Assembly (NCBI RefSeq): GCF_000003815.2
Contig: NC_049989.1
Coordinates: 19,214,123 to 19,278,122, forward strand
Direction of reading: 5' to 3'
DNA from: Branchiostoma floridae
Lineage: Eukaryota > Chordata > Leptocardii > Amphioxiformes > Branchiostomatidae
DNA length: 64,000 bases
Part shown: positions 46,655 to 59,794 of the stretch, piece by piece
Numbering within the stretch: position 1 is the stretch's first letter
How the letters are laid out: each line of letters opens with the position of its first letter
Translations under genes and position numbers: made by a program
The notes under the pieces: generated by a model
Database searches by the model: none
What the model was told of the DNA's origin: nothing
Seen by the model: only the letters and a program-made list of their open reading frames with translations

Positions 46655-49619
46655 GCCGCTTGCCAGATTTCCGGACAGTGAAAACACGTCTTACGCCAGG
46701 CAAGACGCTCGTCTAAGTGCATAGCAATTTGTTTTGTGAAAAAAAAAATGAAATTGGAAAAAAAATCAATCATAATCTTCACACCTTGCATAGTATATAT
46801 CCCATTAGGCCACGTTGACTTAATCTTATGGATGACATCCCATAGAGACCAAAAAAAAAAGTTGTCGAGAACGAAAACAACTTCCCAGGCTTGTTTTGTC
46901 TCATGTTCACCTCCAGTAATACTGTTTTTGTTGCCATTCTTGAGAGGGAACATTCAGAGGGGAAAAAGAGGGGGTCCATGTGCCCCTTATAATGGCCTTA
47001 AACCTAATTAGCCGATCCTCTGGCTAGTATGAAATTCTCATTGACCAGGGATGCTATTGGGTGACATGTGGCCACATTTTTGGGGGGAAGAACAGGTGAA
47101 AATCACCGCGCTTTTGTACGTCATCCAAAGAATTAAGTTAGTGTGGGCTTGGCATCCTACATCAGGCTGTTTTTCTAGCATAGGTTAGCTGGGGACAGAA
47201 TGATTTTATGTTTATTTAACAAAATGGAAAGATTCAAAGTGAACTATGCTGGATCCGCTGTAAACACTTTTTGTAGCATGCCAGACTCATTACCTTATAA
47301 CATTGTGTTTTGTTCAGGTAATCTCAATAGCAAAAATTGTGTAGTTTCAATGGTGAAGTTATATACATTTCTTGTATACGTACATTCATATCAGTCTGGC
47401 ATGATATGTTTACAGCTACGACGATGCATAGTTTGCTTTTTCTTGTCAATGTCAACGGAAGGTAACGTTTTAAACAAAACGGAAAATGGACTGTCAATGC
47501 TATCATGGGTTTATAATTTCTTTCATCAGGAACATTTAACATGTTTTACTTAACTTCTCCTGTGACGAAATACTGATCATCACCTTATCTTAGCTCACCT
47601 CATGTGTGCACATGTGAGAGTGATCCAACCAGGGGCTTAGACCGATTTAGATACAAAATACACAAGTGATGTATTTAATTTATGTCATGACAACGCAAAA
47701 AAACGCACAATGCTAAATGCGGCAGAACATGAGGAAATTAGGAGTTCTTGAATGCGAACTGTAACAACAGCAGTTCCAATTTTTTTCGACTGTGCTTATT
47801 TATTGCACTCAGCCATTACATAAGATATTTACACCCAAGAGAGAATTGCAAATGGAACCGATTGAATTACGCATGTATGGTTACTATCACCAAGCATATA
47901 CTTTCTGATTTATATTCATCTAAAGCAGATTCCCTTTTCTTACATTCTTGTATTTACTTGGTGCGCGATAAATGTTCAAAGCGTAACAGATAGTGGATTA
48001 CTAAGCGGCAATAGGCCTAAGTATTGTCATGTGATAGTCAGTACACCGCAAAGAATTTCATTGTGATCGAAAAATTGCTATGCCATCAAAAGTATTACAT
48101 GTCAAACCACATTAGGTAACAATACATCTACCGTTCACCATCTTTTGTCCACCAACTTTTTTGTTCCCTTAATAATTGTGTGGAAAACATGGATTACAAG
48201 GTTGCCCTTTTTATTGTAACAGCACAACATGTTGACGACGTCGACGATACATTCTTTTTTTATCCCCTTGAAAATGTATATATTGTTCTCTCCCCCCCCT
48301 CTCTCTCTCTGTGCTTGTGTTTCCGGATTTTTTTTAACTTAACAGAGCTCTTGATGAAGTACAATGATATTTTGTATATGGATATGTTGGCAAAAAAAGG
48401 CCAAGGTCAGTTTTGGGTCCCCTAGTATGTGATCTTGGTATTGCAGCAGAAGTTCCAATTTTTGTATCTTTTTGCTTGGACACGCTATGGTTTTCATTTT
48501 TGGTGGCAGATAGCTTGTGATGTAAGGGACAAGTGGTGTATGTTTGGGCCCCATAGTGGCTGGCTATAGAACTGCAGGCATGTGGGCGTTTTTGTCAAAA
48601 TTTTCCGAGGAACATAACAGACGGATTTCCATGATACTTAGTATGAAGCTGTAACAAATGTAGCAGGTGGAAGATTAGCAGATACCAATTTTGCAAATAC
48701 TCCTATAATTTGCAAAATCAGTGTGAAAGTCTCACAATTCTTCAAGTAGTAAATCGTTGGATTACCTACCTGTATAATTTAGTTAAAGTTGTACATAACC
48801 AAGCAAAAATTGTGCAGATATGAAAGTAATTTGCATAATCAGAATATTTGATGGATATATGAGGTCTCCGAACTCATTTTAGGACGAGGGAAAGCTGTTA
48901 TCTATTAGATCTGTCCTGACAGTTGCAACAGAGCATCCTTTCTACCCCCTTGAAGGTCTCGTGTGATTCCAATGGTTGGGTCAGTCTATTGAAATCGCAC
49001 CACGCGCCGGCTGGACAGAACGTGTGTTCTGAGTAGTCTTTGCGACCAAATACGTGATTGTTTTCGTGCCTTGGTCAGATCGGCTCATATGCTTACCGGA
49101 CCAAGTGAGTGTTGCACTTTGTTTCTTGATTGTCTGTATTCACAGTCGTTGTCTTTGCGCATGTCATTCTGATATCATGGATGGCGGGCTAAGGGCTAAG
49201 GTCTATCATTGCCATAATATATTCATTCGAGAATACATTATGGTAAAATTGAATTTAAAAAAATCCCCCTGTGACAATGGTAAATGTAAAATAGACAAGT
49301 CAAAAAACGCTTACACTAAAAAAGGACTACTACATAATCATCCCAGCCCAAAATTCAATTAAAAATGCGCACCATGCAAGAATGGACTCTTCCGGGTCAC
49401 CTCAGTGTAGGACAACTGTCGGCTTGATTTTATTATGATCATTTTATTGTAATGTCAGCATAGCTAAATTTATACGCTGATACCGTCATGCACCGCGGCA
49501 CGTAGTAGGCCTCCTACTCTCGGCTCAAAAAATGTCAGCAGTTTGGTAACAAATGCCAGCAGTTTGGTAACAAAAACAATTCTACTTGAACTCTAATGCG
49601 CGACTCTGGGTGATTCTGC
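46655..49619. other. upstream of lectin copy 2, no gene recognised
   Basis: Presumed upstream region of the minus-strand lectin and, at the right, the 5' region of the retrotransposon. Contains T-rich and (CT)n runs (48290-48312), a 5637-type repeat remnant at about 48350-48900 and a GGACTCTTCC word at 49389 seen inverted at 15020-15780. Open frames such as 47200-47553 show no domain. Confidence 0.4.
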
Positions 49620-50426
49620 ATGGGAAAACGAAACAGACGCTCCAGGGGCTCCAACACCAGCGAAGAGAACGGCAGTCCGACAAACCTGACTCATCGCCCC
49701 CCTCCCAAGACACCTAAAATGGCTACAGCGAGTAACGCGGGCATGGCTTCTCTTCCTCCTGAACTACAACCTTTGGCTCATTTAATTTTGGAACAATCGA
49801 AACTACAACAAGAGACTCTAGCAGGACAACTAAAGACTGTCGGGGATAAACTGTCGGGTCAAATCCGAACGCTGGATGTAAAAGTCGACGGGCTATCCAC
49901 CGAACTTTCTTCACTACGCGACCGGGTTTTGACGCTAGAGACTGCCGCAGAGTATAAAGACAACGAAGTCGAACAGCTGCGAAGAGATCTACACAACGAA
50001 CGACGGGAGCGAGTCAAATCGGATCTGTTAGCAGAACGCTACTCAAGAAAGTCTGACGTGATCATCAGGGGCCTGCCATACCATAAGGAGGAAAACTGTG
50101 AAATGCTCTTCAACGACTTCTTGCTAGGAGAGCTTGGCTTGGAAAAGATGCCATTAGTGGCAGTTCACCGGTTATCGCGGCCAACAAAGACCCGACCCAA
50201 CCCTCATCTACTAGTTAGACTGGTCAACTATCATGATCGCGATCGCATACTGAAGGAGGGACGAAAACTCCGAGGAAGTGGTTACGCAGTCTGCGAGCAC
50301 CTCCCGCCGCCGATCCAAGCAGCGAGGTCCCAGCTTGTTCCTGATCGGGATGCGGAGATACAGAAAGCTAAGGACACCAATGCGCGCAGTACCTCCAAAA
50401 AGCACTTACGCTGTACTGTTGGTTAA
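49620..50426 (+). CDS. L1-like ORF1 protein (coiled coil + RRM-like)
   Basis: 268 codons. The N-terminus (1-55) is basic and low complexity, and residues about 70-140 form a heptad-rich coiled coil (LKTVGDKLSGQIRTL-like). The C-terminal part has VIIRGLPYHKEENCEMLFND and a LVRLVNYHDRDRILKEGRKL segment, typical of L1 ORF1 (transposase_22) RNA-binding domains. In L1 this protein trimerises, binds the element's RNA and chaperones nucleic acid. A frame shift near 50390 probably cut the natural end: the +1 frame continues with AVLLVNGKEKKRINAVDIAL to a stop at 50490. Confidence 0.75.
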   Translation: MGKRNRRSRGSNTSEENGSPTNLTHRPPPKTPKMATASNAGMASLPPELQPLAHLILEQSKLQQETLAGQLKTVGDKLSGQIRTLDVKVDGLSTELSSLRDRVLTLETAAEYKDNEVEQLRRDLHNERRERVKSDLLAERYSRKSDVIIRGLPYHKEENCEMLFNDFLLGELGLEKMPLVAVHRLSRPTKTRPNPHLLVRLVNYHDRDRILKEGRKLRGSGYAVCEHLPPPIQAARSQLVPDRDAEIQKAKDTNARSTSKKHLRCTVG

Positions 50427-51556
50427 TGGAAAGGAAAAAAAGCGCATCAATGCGGTAGATATCGCTTTAACCGAAAACAAGACAACCTGATATGTATGCA
50501 CAAATGTGGATTGTCACAATAAATGACTTCTCCTCACTTTGATGCATATCGCTGTCTCTATGTGTTTATTTGTTTACAATGATCTGGAATGTGTGAGCTT
50601 GTAAAGCTGAGAGTCCTGACACATTCCCAGGTGTTCGCAATTATGAAACAATGGTTACCACCTGTCTGATGTCCAGGCCTCACACTTTTTGCTTTAATTT
50701 GATTCAGTTTTCGCCTATGTTAAAGGTCTGGACACAGACTTGATTTATTTATGTTTGTTTACTTATATTAGGTGCTCCCTGGACAAAAGATTGTATCTTT
50801 GACTATCATTTTGGTTCTGGTTTCTCAAACTTACCTGTTATTACTGTATTGATATGGTAATTCAGCCATGTTGGTTGAATACGAATTGCGGAGCCGACGA
50901 ATCTCGACAAGGTTAAAACAGGTTAGCCCTGTGAAGTTTCATTATATTACTCTTATGTTGTAGTACTTGCTATTATTTTCGAATGAACGAATAATACAAT
51001 AACCTTGTCTAGATTTTCCTAAGATGGCCAATTCTTATTGTTCCACTGTTGCGCTTTACTTGATATGTAATTACAGGGCTTTTTTTTTGTTATTGATCCA
51101 CATACCAAAATTGATCCGTATGTGACATTATGACTTGTAAGGTTAGCCCTGTCTAGAAAATTCTCGGTTAAATATACATGAATAACTGTAAAAATAAGAG
51201 CCAATCACGTAAATTATGATAACGGCCGGCCGACGGATGGTCAGGGTGCCTGAAACCCTGTATATATGTTTTTGTTTCATCTTTTCTGGGAACCATCCTA
51301 GCATGTTATATGCTGTTAGACTTTGTTTAGTTTCTAAGGTGGTTGACACCCTACCTTTGTTTGTTAACTGTGTTTCCGTTATCTTGAGTTATATCTGTAT
51401 GTGTGTTTATGTTCAATATCTGGCTTACTCATGTAACCCAGTGAACTATTGTTTATGTTCGGATACCACGGATCCTGAAATTGTTATATATATGTATGTC
51501 GTAATCAAGTACTCCCATAGTTACACATTACGTTATATGAATGAAAAACCTCCGAC

Positions 51557-54500
51557 ATGAATACCACTATTGGCTCATATAACGTAAATGGAATTGCAAA
51601 CCCGTGTAAAAGACGTGAGGTGTTTAACTGGCTTAAAGAAAAAAATTATGACATAATTTGTTTACAAGAAACCCATTCATCACCAGAACACGAAATGGCC
51701 TGGAAACAAGATTGGCATGGGGAAGTCTTTTTTAATCACGGAACAACAAACCAACGGGGAGTGTTGATTTTATGCAAGGAAAACTTAAAATTTACTGTCA
51801 ATAACTGTACTAAAGATGATGATGGGCGACTGTTGATAATAGACATTTCTATAAATGACTTGAATTTCTGTATTTGCAATTTGTACGCACCAAATAGGGA
51901 CAACCCCGACTTTTTTGACAATATTGAAAAATTGATATCTAATTATAATCATGGAAATTTTATAATCGTTGGGGATTTCAATACGGTCCAAAACGCCAAA
52001 TTAGATAGAGCCGGACGAAATCCAGCGGTCTATCACCCAAAAGCACAGCAGAAAATTAATGATATTATGTTTGCTTTAGATTTGGTTGATGTATGGCGAC
52101 ATAAACATCCTAATACAGTTAGATTCACATGGAGGAGGGGAAAACAAGCCAGCCGTCTGGACTACTTTCTGGTTTCTTTTTCGCTTTTAGCAGATATTTC
52201 AAAAGTTAAAATTTTGGACCGACTAAAGTCCGATCACAAGGTTGTTTCACTCCATATACAAACCATTAAACACCCACGGGGAAGGAATTATTGGAAATTC
52301 AACCAAACATTGCTGACAGATGTGAATTTTCAGAAGAAAACTGAAGAATTCATTGATGAGTTTTTTAAATTTAACATTGGCACGAGTGACCCGCTAACGG
52401 TATGGGATACTTTTAAGTGTTGTTTTAGAGGACACACAATCAGTTTTGCTTCCAAGAAACGCAAAGAATTTATTTCAAAAGAAAATGATATCAAAAAGCA
52501 TATCGAACAGTTAACCGAGAAATTAGATGAGACAGATGAGCCTAGACAAACTGTACTTGACGAACTTAGCTCACTGCAGAGTGAATTAGAGATACTATAT
52601 GAACAGAAATCTAATCAGATGTTTTACAAACAGAGAGCTGATTGGATGGAATTTTCTGACAGGTGTACCAAACAATTCCTTGATCTTGGTCGACGAAATT
52701 CCTTTAAGAAAAATGTTATAAATTTGAAAACAACAGACGGAGAAAACATACAGGACCCTACACGGGCTATAGAAGAAATCAAGTCATTTTACCATTTTCT
52801 TTATTCCTTTATCGATCCCCCTAAGCCCTTAGACGATGAAAATTGTGAGCCCTTCTTTCCAGGTGATTTACATGTCCATTTAGATAATGAACAGAAAAAC
52901 TCCTGTGAGGGCCTTATTACAGAAAAAGAGCTATGGGAAGCCATAGATAGTTTTAAAGAGGGCAAATCTCCAGGAATCGACGGCATTCCAGTCGAGGTTT
53001 ATAAGACTTTTTTTCGAAATCTAAAGAATCCAATGCTACATTTATTTAATTACGCATATGAAAGAGGGAACTTGTCAGATTCACAGAAAGAAGGATTAAT
53101 TACTTTATTATTAAAACAAGATTCGAATGGAGAATATAAAGACCCGACTGCTCTTGGCGACCCTTATCATTGTTATGTTGCGACGTACGCATTTTGTCAA
53201 AAGTTATTTCACTTAGGATAAGAAAAGTTATTTCTAATTTAATACATAAAGATCAATGTGGTTTTTTGCAAAACAGATTTATAGGGGAAAACATATGTCA
53301 AATAACTGAAATAATTCAACTTTATGAAAAAGAAAAATTGCCTGGTATGATCTTTATAGCTGATTTTGAAAAAGCTTTCGATAAACTAAGGTGGGATTTT
53401 ATGTTTAGGGCTTTGCAGTTTTTTGGATTTGGAGAATCATTTATACGCTGGGTTTCGATACTCTATAAGGACATTACTAGCAAAGTAATAAATAATGGTT
53501 ATATTTCAACTCCATTCAAGCTATCTCGTGGAGTACGTCAAGGGTGTCCCCTCTCACCGTATCTGTTTATTTTATGCGTTGAATTGCTTGCCGTGAAGAT
53601 AAGATCCAATAACAATATAAAGGGAATTACATTGCATGAAACAGAAATTAAGGTATCCCAATTTGCAGACGACTCAAATTTTCCACTACAGCCAACTTTA
53701 ACATCACTTCTAGCACTGACAAAAGACCTCAACAATTTTTCAGAAATTTCTGGTTTAGATCCAAATTATAGTAAGTGTAAAATATTAAGAATAGGAACGC
53801 TAAGGAATACCCATTTCACTTTGCCATGTAACCTCCCAATTCAATGGACAGATGGACCAGTTAAAATGCTTGGAGTTGGGATCACAGGTGACACAAACAA
53901 ACTTACGAAAAACTATGAAGATCGATTAATTAAAATTGACAGAACCCTTCTGCCATGGAAAATGATTCCAATGTCCCTATACGGAAAGGTCACTCTCATT
54001 AATACCCTTGTTGTGTCGCAATTTACTCACTTATTTATGTCATTACCATCCCCAGAAAAATCATTTTTCCAAAGATATGAGCAGAAAGTTTTTAGATTTA
54101 TTTGGAATGGTAAACCTGAAAAAATTAAACGTAAAGTTATTTACAATACATATGATGTAAGGGTGGTTTAGGATTGATACATCTACCCACATTCGATCGT
54201 ACACGTAAAGCTTCTTGGGTTCCGAGAATGTTTTGTCAGCACAACTCAAATTGCAAGCCTCTCTTAGATACTTCTTCTGTGGTATTCAGCAGACATCTTT
54301 ACCCATTTTTACAACTGTCTTTAGATGATATAACTTCTATGCGACCATTTTGTACCATTAGTCCTTTCTTTAAAGACGTTTTAAAGGCGTGGTTGTCCCT
54401 ACAATATAAGCCTCCTGAAACATACAAAGATATACAAAATCAAATTATTTGGTGCAACTCGAATATCCTTGTAGAAAGTAAACCTATAGCTTTAGAAACT

Positions 54501-55415
54501 CCAATGTCATGTGGGATGATTCATATCAATGATATACTAGACCTTGATGGCAAATTATTGTCATATGGTGATGTTATTAAAAAATTCGGTAAAGTTATTG
54601 GCAGAATGGGTTACAATAGTATAGTCTCCGCAATTCCAAATGATTGGAAAAAGGAACTACTTAAACATTCCCCAACCGTAGGTCCAATTATACCATCTGC
54701 AGCCCACTACATATGGCTAAAAACATGTCGAATTCATAAAAAGACATATTCGTTCTTCCTACAGAAAAACAATATAGCAATGTCCCCTACGAATATTCAG
54801 TCTTATTGGGAAGATGAATTTAATGTACCTCTCCCATGGCATCACATCTTCAAGTCAATTTATAAAACAACGATTTCACCCAGATTAAGAATACTTCAAT
54901 ACAAAATAGTGCATAAAACGTTGGCAACAAGAAAAATGTTGCATCGGTGGAAAATTGCTGATAGTCCATTGTGTGTCCACTGTAAACTTGAAGAAGAAAC
55001 AATACGACATATTTTCTGGGAATGCCCCAGAGTTCATGAGTTGTGGACAAAAACACAAAAATGGCTTGAATCAATTTTTCTCCAAAAGTATAATTTTGAT
55101 GCGATTAATGTGATAATGGGAGAGTTTAGGTTAGACCATCCACAAAATTTAAACATGATAATCCTACTTGCCAAAAACTTTATAATTCACAACAACCAGC
55201 AACATCTCTCTATGAAGCAATTTATGAATATAATAAAAACCTATGAACATATAGAATACATCATTGCTGTAAGAAAACAAAAGCTGAATTATCATTTAAA
55301 AAAATGGGAGACACTTCGCTTAGCTCTGTTTCCTACTGTCCCTTGGTTATTCATTTATTATTGTAAACTTGTTCAATTCTGTTGTTTTCATTCATATGTT
55401 GTCAACTTGTCATGA
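51557..55415 (+). pseudogene. L1-like ORF2: endonuclease-reverse transcriptase, two frameshifts
   Basis: Three consecutive frames make one polyprotein: 51557 to about 53150, about 53170-54160, and about 54165-55415. The endonuclease part has GSYNVNGI, LQETH, NLYAPN, VGDFN and SDHKVV motifs of the exonuclease-endonuclease-phosphatase fold. The reverse transcriptase has a GKSPGIDGIP start, FIADFEKAFD, RGVRQGCPLSPYLFIL and the catalytic FADD box. The C-terminus has CVHCKLEEETIRHIFWECP, a CCHC-type knuckle found in L1/Tx1. Frame changes occur near 53155-53170 and 54150-54165, so the copy is inactive although otherwise well preserved. Confidence 0.85.
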
Positions 55416-55720
55416 TTGTATTTGGTTACAAAAATTAATTTCCTTATGTCCAGCATATTATCTTGTGTTACAGTTTTTTTTTACTTTTATCACCTTGTTC
55501 AGAATAATTTCTGTATATCGATCTGCGTATCTATTTATAATTACTACTGGATTTGTATTCACAAGAATTAGTTTATTTACGTTCTTTTTACTTGCTTCTT
55601 CATCACAGGATCCGTGGTATTTCCTTTGTATGTATTCTTTGTTTGTCTTTATGCGAAAATAAAAAAAAGATAAATAAAAAAAAAATAAAATAAAAAACAT
55701 CGCTACCAGTGAAAAAAAAA

Positions 55721-56886
55721 ATAATACGCTTTATACCCTTCCTTTCAGAGAAACCTATACTTTTGACTAACTAATAAAGATCAAAATTGGGACCTATTTA
55801 ATTAAAATTGCTGTAACAAGGAGGACGCTACAAGATTCATGTTGGAACGACAACTGCAACTTTATTCTGAACCAAAACTTTTAACACACACATCTTATGT
55901 GCAGTATCAACCAGAAGAATCTAACTCATATTCTGTAGTAATTACTTCAGTGGTGCTTATTGCTGTATAACTTGATGTTGCCATTCAAAAGTTCGACAAA
56001 GCTGTTTTATCCAATTGCTGTATGTTAGTCCCCGGTTTGGCTGCAAGAATTCTTGGCTATAATGATATAGTAAATAAAGGAAGGAGGAAAACTTTTGTGC
56101 GGATAGATTATGGGCATCTAAATCATTTTTATTGATCAAAGGTTGAAATTGCATCTTAGGAGACACACTGGTCACACAACATTTGATGAAACAAACCGAC
56201 TAACTGAATAGACTGATATATTTGGATGTCAACAATCCAGATGCCCAGAACCCTGGCAGCTAGTTTTCATAAGTGACAGCATATCAGGCTTGTGCCATCA
56301 TTTAGTCACTTTAATAATTAGTCTTGGGTAAAATAAAATAAAAAGTTTTTGTTGCAACATACTCCTCTGTATAACTAGTCACAGTACTTATATGCGTCAT
56401 TGAAAATCTAAGTCCACTGGTGGTGTCGCTGGACCTATTTTCTGTTCTTTCATTACGTGTCCATATGTATATATATGTAGCACTGTGTTGCAGTTGACGT
56501 TCTTCCCTCTCCATTTGTTTTGGGCAACAGGGAAAGCACTTGGCCATACCTGGACCCAACGCGAGTGGAGAAGTTTTGTGCAGGAGTATGTGCGTGTTAC
56601 ATCCATGAATGAAGTTCTGACCACAACTCTCCAGAGCTCTAGTGGCACACAAGAAAGTCAGGCCTGACACTAGAGGGAGAGGTGGGCAGAATGTGTTTCG
56701 AGTATCGCTGCATGACTGCATAATTTCTATTCCTATCAGAGCATTAACTTTACCATTATGCTTTTATTGTACTTGACTTATTCCTTTTTTTCTTGACTTA
56801 AATTTTGTTAACGTTATAACCTTTTATAAAGATTTTATGTGATCTGCAGTCAAGCACCAAATACTTTTGTGAAAGTACGGTCTTCC
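55721..56886. other. spacer; one weak plus-strand exon candidate
   Basis: A-T rich. A frame at 56525-56667 (+) follows an acceptor-like TTGTTTTGGGCAACAG and reads GKALGHTWTQREWRSF onward to a stop. It has no recognised domain and no partner exon, so it is not called as a gene. Minus-strand 3' UTR of the jacalin-like gene probably starts at the right edge. Confidence 0.35.
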
Positions 56887-57585
56887 CTAGCATTGCCAGC
56901 GAAAACGCAACTGGTCAATATATCGCCCTGACCTTCCCTCAATGCTACTGACATAACAAGTGTCATATGGTGGGCGGAGAACGTGATATCGCCCACCAGT
57001 ACCCCCTACCTCCCCCAAAGTACGCCCGAGGCTGGTCTTAAAACCGATGCGGTCCACGACCCGACCGGTCCTAATGGTAACTTGCGTGATCCTCTCCTCT
57101 CGCCCGAGGTAGAAGTTATGCCTAGATCCACCACCTCCACCATGTTTTGGAGTAGTCTGGACTCCATAGGTCACCTGGATACTACGAATGAACGAAATCG
57201 ATAGGTTATTATTTGTTCAAAGCGATTTTCCGGGTCATCTTACACTAGCCAGCGCAATTACCTCCTATGTGCCGCGCGGAAAATGACTACTACTCGTTAC
57301 GGGCCGCGATCGGCCAACTAAAAAAATTCTAGAAAAAACAATTTTAATACTCACAATCACCAAATTTATTGCGATCTTTAATCAGTATCTTATCTCTATG
57401 TGTACTAAATTTCTTTAAAAAATAAGTTATTGATGTTGACTTAGAGCGTGATTTACGGGAAGGTAAACCCGGTCGGCGAGCGGCGTCCGCCGCGGCACCA
57501 TTTCCGCCGAACGCAAGAATGCGTTCCACACTTTGACCCCGTTTCCGCCAAATATAGCAAGGATGATGGTCCATGAAAACGTCAT
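56887..57585 (-). CDS. small secreted jacalin-like lectin (ZG16-like)
   Basis: Two minus-strand exons, 57585-57457 and 57174-56887 (stop TAG), with GTAAAT donor, ATCCAG acceptor and a phase 0 intron of 282 bases, give 138 residues. The N-terminus MTFSWTIILAIFGG could be a short signal peptide. Residues 54-138 form a jacalin-type beta-prism half: HGGGGGSR, an ITQVTIRTG strand, VVDRIGF, GGTGG at 100-104 and the C-terminal SIEGRSGRYIDQLRF followed by RW. The GxxGxxID-type end matches the sugar-binding loop region of ZG16 and bacterial jacalin domains. It is shorter than plant domains (about 85 against 130 residues). The exon 57457-57585 could instead continue upstream to an acceptor at about 57607 and join the exons at 59224-59794 (phases fit). 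The jacalin domain is the firm part. Confidence 0.7.
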
Positions 57586-57607
57586 GAATACATTATAGAG
57601 ACCCTGG

Positions 57608-59223
57608 GCTGTATTTTGGTGGGTGATGCAAATGTCTACGTGCAAGGTTAGTCTATTTATGGCTCTTTCAAAAACTTTGGTCGCGGTTTTTGCCCCTATG
57701 GAAATCAATTATATTATTGCATCACCAGATATACGATAGAACATGTTTTTAACTTTAATTTAATACCATATTGGTAGCATTAACTTGGGGATACATGCGA
57801 CGGAAATGCAATATTCCACGCTGTACCATGGCGCGAATTGCGCCCCCCCCCCCCCATCTCTGCCATTCGCGAGACGTGGGAAGGGGGCGTGGCGAACGTA
57901 ACTATTATATATAATTATAGTAATGTGATTTCTTACCCGTTTCTTGTCTTGAAAATCCAAGTAAGTAATTTTGGCACATATTATGAACCGAGATGGGTTG
58001 GAGTCCAGAATCGAGAGGTATTGTTGATGAGTTAATGAGTTTAGTGTCATGAGGTCCCCGATACCTCTTGGAAGGCCATTTAGATATATGTTTAGAAAAA
58101 GGAGGGATTGTCAACACATGCAAGATTCTGTAATCTTTGCCTGGTGGCTTATCGCCTTTCCCTTATTGTCAATTTTGTGCTTAGGTTGTCCTGAGGTTCA
58201 GTTGGCCTAAGAGAAACCTGTGGACTTCTGTCTAAACTACAGCAGATGATGGATCACAGATACCTTGACACACACTAAAAGTAAAAAGTTTGTGCAGGTG
58301 AATATTTTTGTCTTTTTCATCTGATGTGATTGAAGCTCTGGGGCATAAGGCAATACCACTAACAGCTTTAAAACGCCTTTCTACATTTATTTAGGCAAAG
58401 GAAACTTCAGTTGTGCCAAGTTTATAATTAACTTTTACGGCTATTTGATGTTGCCAATAATCAAGGAGAATAATGGAACAAACAAACATGATCTACGATA
58501 TTTAGTATGCAGGTAGAGACACCTAAAATCATACCTGTCCATTTTTCTATTTTTTTTTAACGTGTACTCATAGCTTTTAAGAGAATTTTGAACAGATGGG
58601 GTTGACCGTACATTTGCTGAAATGAATTTCTTTATCATAGATATGCGCTTGATAAAAATAAATAAATATCTAATTATAAAGTTAGTTTGGTTATACCATG
58701 TTAGATATAAGCATGTCAACAGTAACAAAGCTTCGGCTTACGCATCCACAAGTCTCCCGCTCCACACACGGATTATGGTGATTTGTCCATGTATCTCGAA
58801 AGCGCGGTCGCTGAACGCTGCGCCACCCCCACCCCCATAGATGGATGATGTGTAAATGGACTGGCCCGTCCGCTGCAAGCTCAGAGCTGCGGCTGAAAAC
58901 AAGAACAGCATTTTCTTTTCTTTTTTGCTGTAGAAAAAACATCAAATTTCATACAACCTGTGAAACACGTACTTAAATGTAGATTTGTCCCACGAACAAG
59001 CAACCAAAGAATGAAGTTACAGACCAACCAACCAGCCAACAAACCAACAGCCAACAGGTTTACCTTTTTCAGGAAACAAATGATTCTTTCATCAAGAACG
59101 GTCATTTTTACATTACTTTCTCTTGTTACATATTATTCATCTTTTTTTAGAATAAATATCACTTAACTTTGGAGTTCTAAGAAAACAAAGTATGAAACAA
59201 ATGTTGAAAAACAAGAATACTAC
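57608..59223. other. intergenic or intron, no gene recognised
   Basis: Mixed sequence with a C homopolymer (57841-57855). No frame with a recognised domain. If the exons at 59224-59794 belong to the jacalin-like gene, this is its intron. Confidence 0.4.
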
Positions 59224-59794
59224 CGGGTAGTCGGGACATGTCATCTACATCCTCCCACTTTGTGTAGTCATCGTCTGAAAAATATTTATATCATACATAT
59301 CAAAATAAAGAATCTTAAAGGCGAGTACTTTAATTTCTAACCTTACGATTAGAGGTTATATGTGGGTGCTCAGTGATGGATGCAAGAACCTCTAAACATC
59401 TAAACTTCTAAAGATGAAGTAGTAACAGTATAATGTATAAGATATATATTCAGAGGGCTAGCAACATTACTTTACGTAGAATGTTGGACCAGGGCTAGTC
59501 CCTTGTATTATTGAATTTAAATTTGCTTGGATGTGTCGCATTTGCTCTGCTCCGCAAAACCTGTTTAGGTCAGACGGATACTACCGTACATTGTGTTACA
59601 AAGTGTTAAGTACCGAAAGCTGAAAAATGCATTTATAACTAACCTTTCAACTCCATCTCCCTCTGGATGATAGCATCGTAATCCAGTTCATCTTCCACGG
59701 TGTGGGAAACGTCGCTGTTGTCTCCTACCACGAAGACCGTTCCAGTCCCAAACAATGCCACTAGGCCCAGCGTGACTGCCACGTACACATTCAT
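59224..59794 (-). CDS. two exons of an unidentified membrane/secreted protein
   Basis: Exon 59794-59644 starts MNVYVAVTLGLVALFGTGTV, a hydrophobic helix (signal peptide or anchor). An acidic stretch DVSHTVEDELDYDAIIQREM follows, with a GTTAGT donor. Exon 59274-59224 follows a TTTTTCAG acceptor and reads DDYTKWEDVDDMSRLP, with a GTAGTA donor. Both introns are phase 1 and the frames join cleanly. The frame is also open upstream of the ATG to an acceptor-like CCATAG at about 59815, so the helix may be internal. No family recognised. The next exon is not certain: phase-compatible candidates are the acceptor at about 57607 (jacalin-like gene) or 45805 (lectin copy 2), the former being nearer. Confidence 0.5.

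Larger units (their letters stand above)
49620..55720 (+). mobile_element. L1/Tx1-like non-LTR retrotransposon, frameshifted
   Basis: ORF1 (49620-50426) and ORF2 (51557-55415, three frames) are followed by an A-rich tail with AATAAA-like words (55662-55700). The order nucleic-acid-binding ORF1, then endonuclease plus reverse transcriptase with a C-terminal zinc-knuckle, is that of L1/Tx1 elements. The 5' boundary and target-site duplication were not found. The roughly 1-kb gap between the ORFs is longer than usual. It lies between the two minus-strand lectin-type genes. Confidence 0.8.

Noticed and set aside
47200-47553. Plus-strand frame of 117 codons
   Set aside because: A-T rich, no domain, no splice consensus at its borders, and a similar-size frame exists on the opposite strand.
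56525-56667. Plus-strand exon-like frame after an acceptor-like site
   Set aside because: No partner exon, no known domain and it lies between two minus-strand features. Kept only as a remark.
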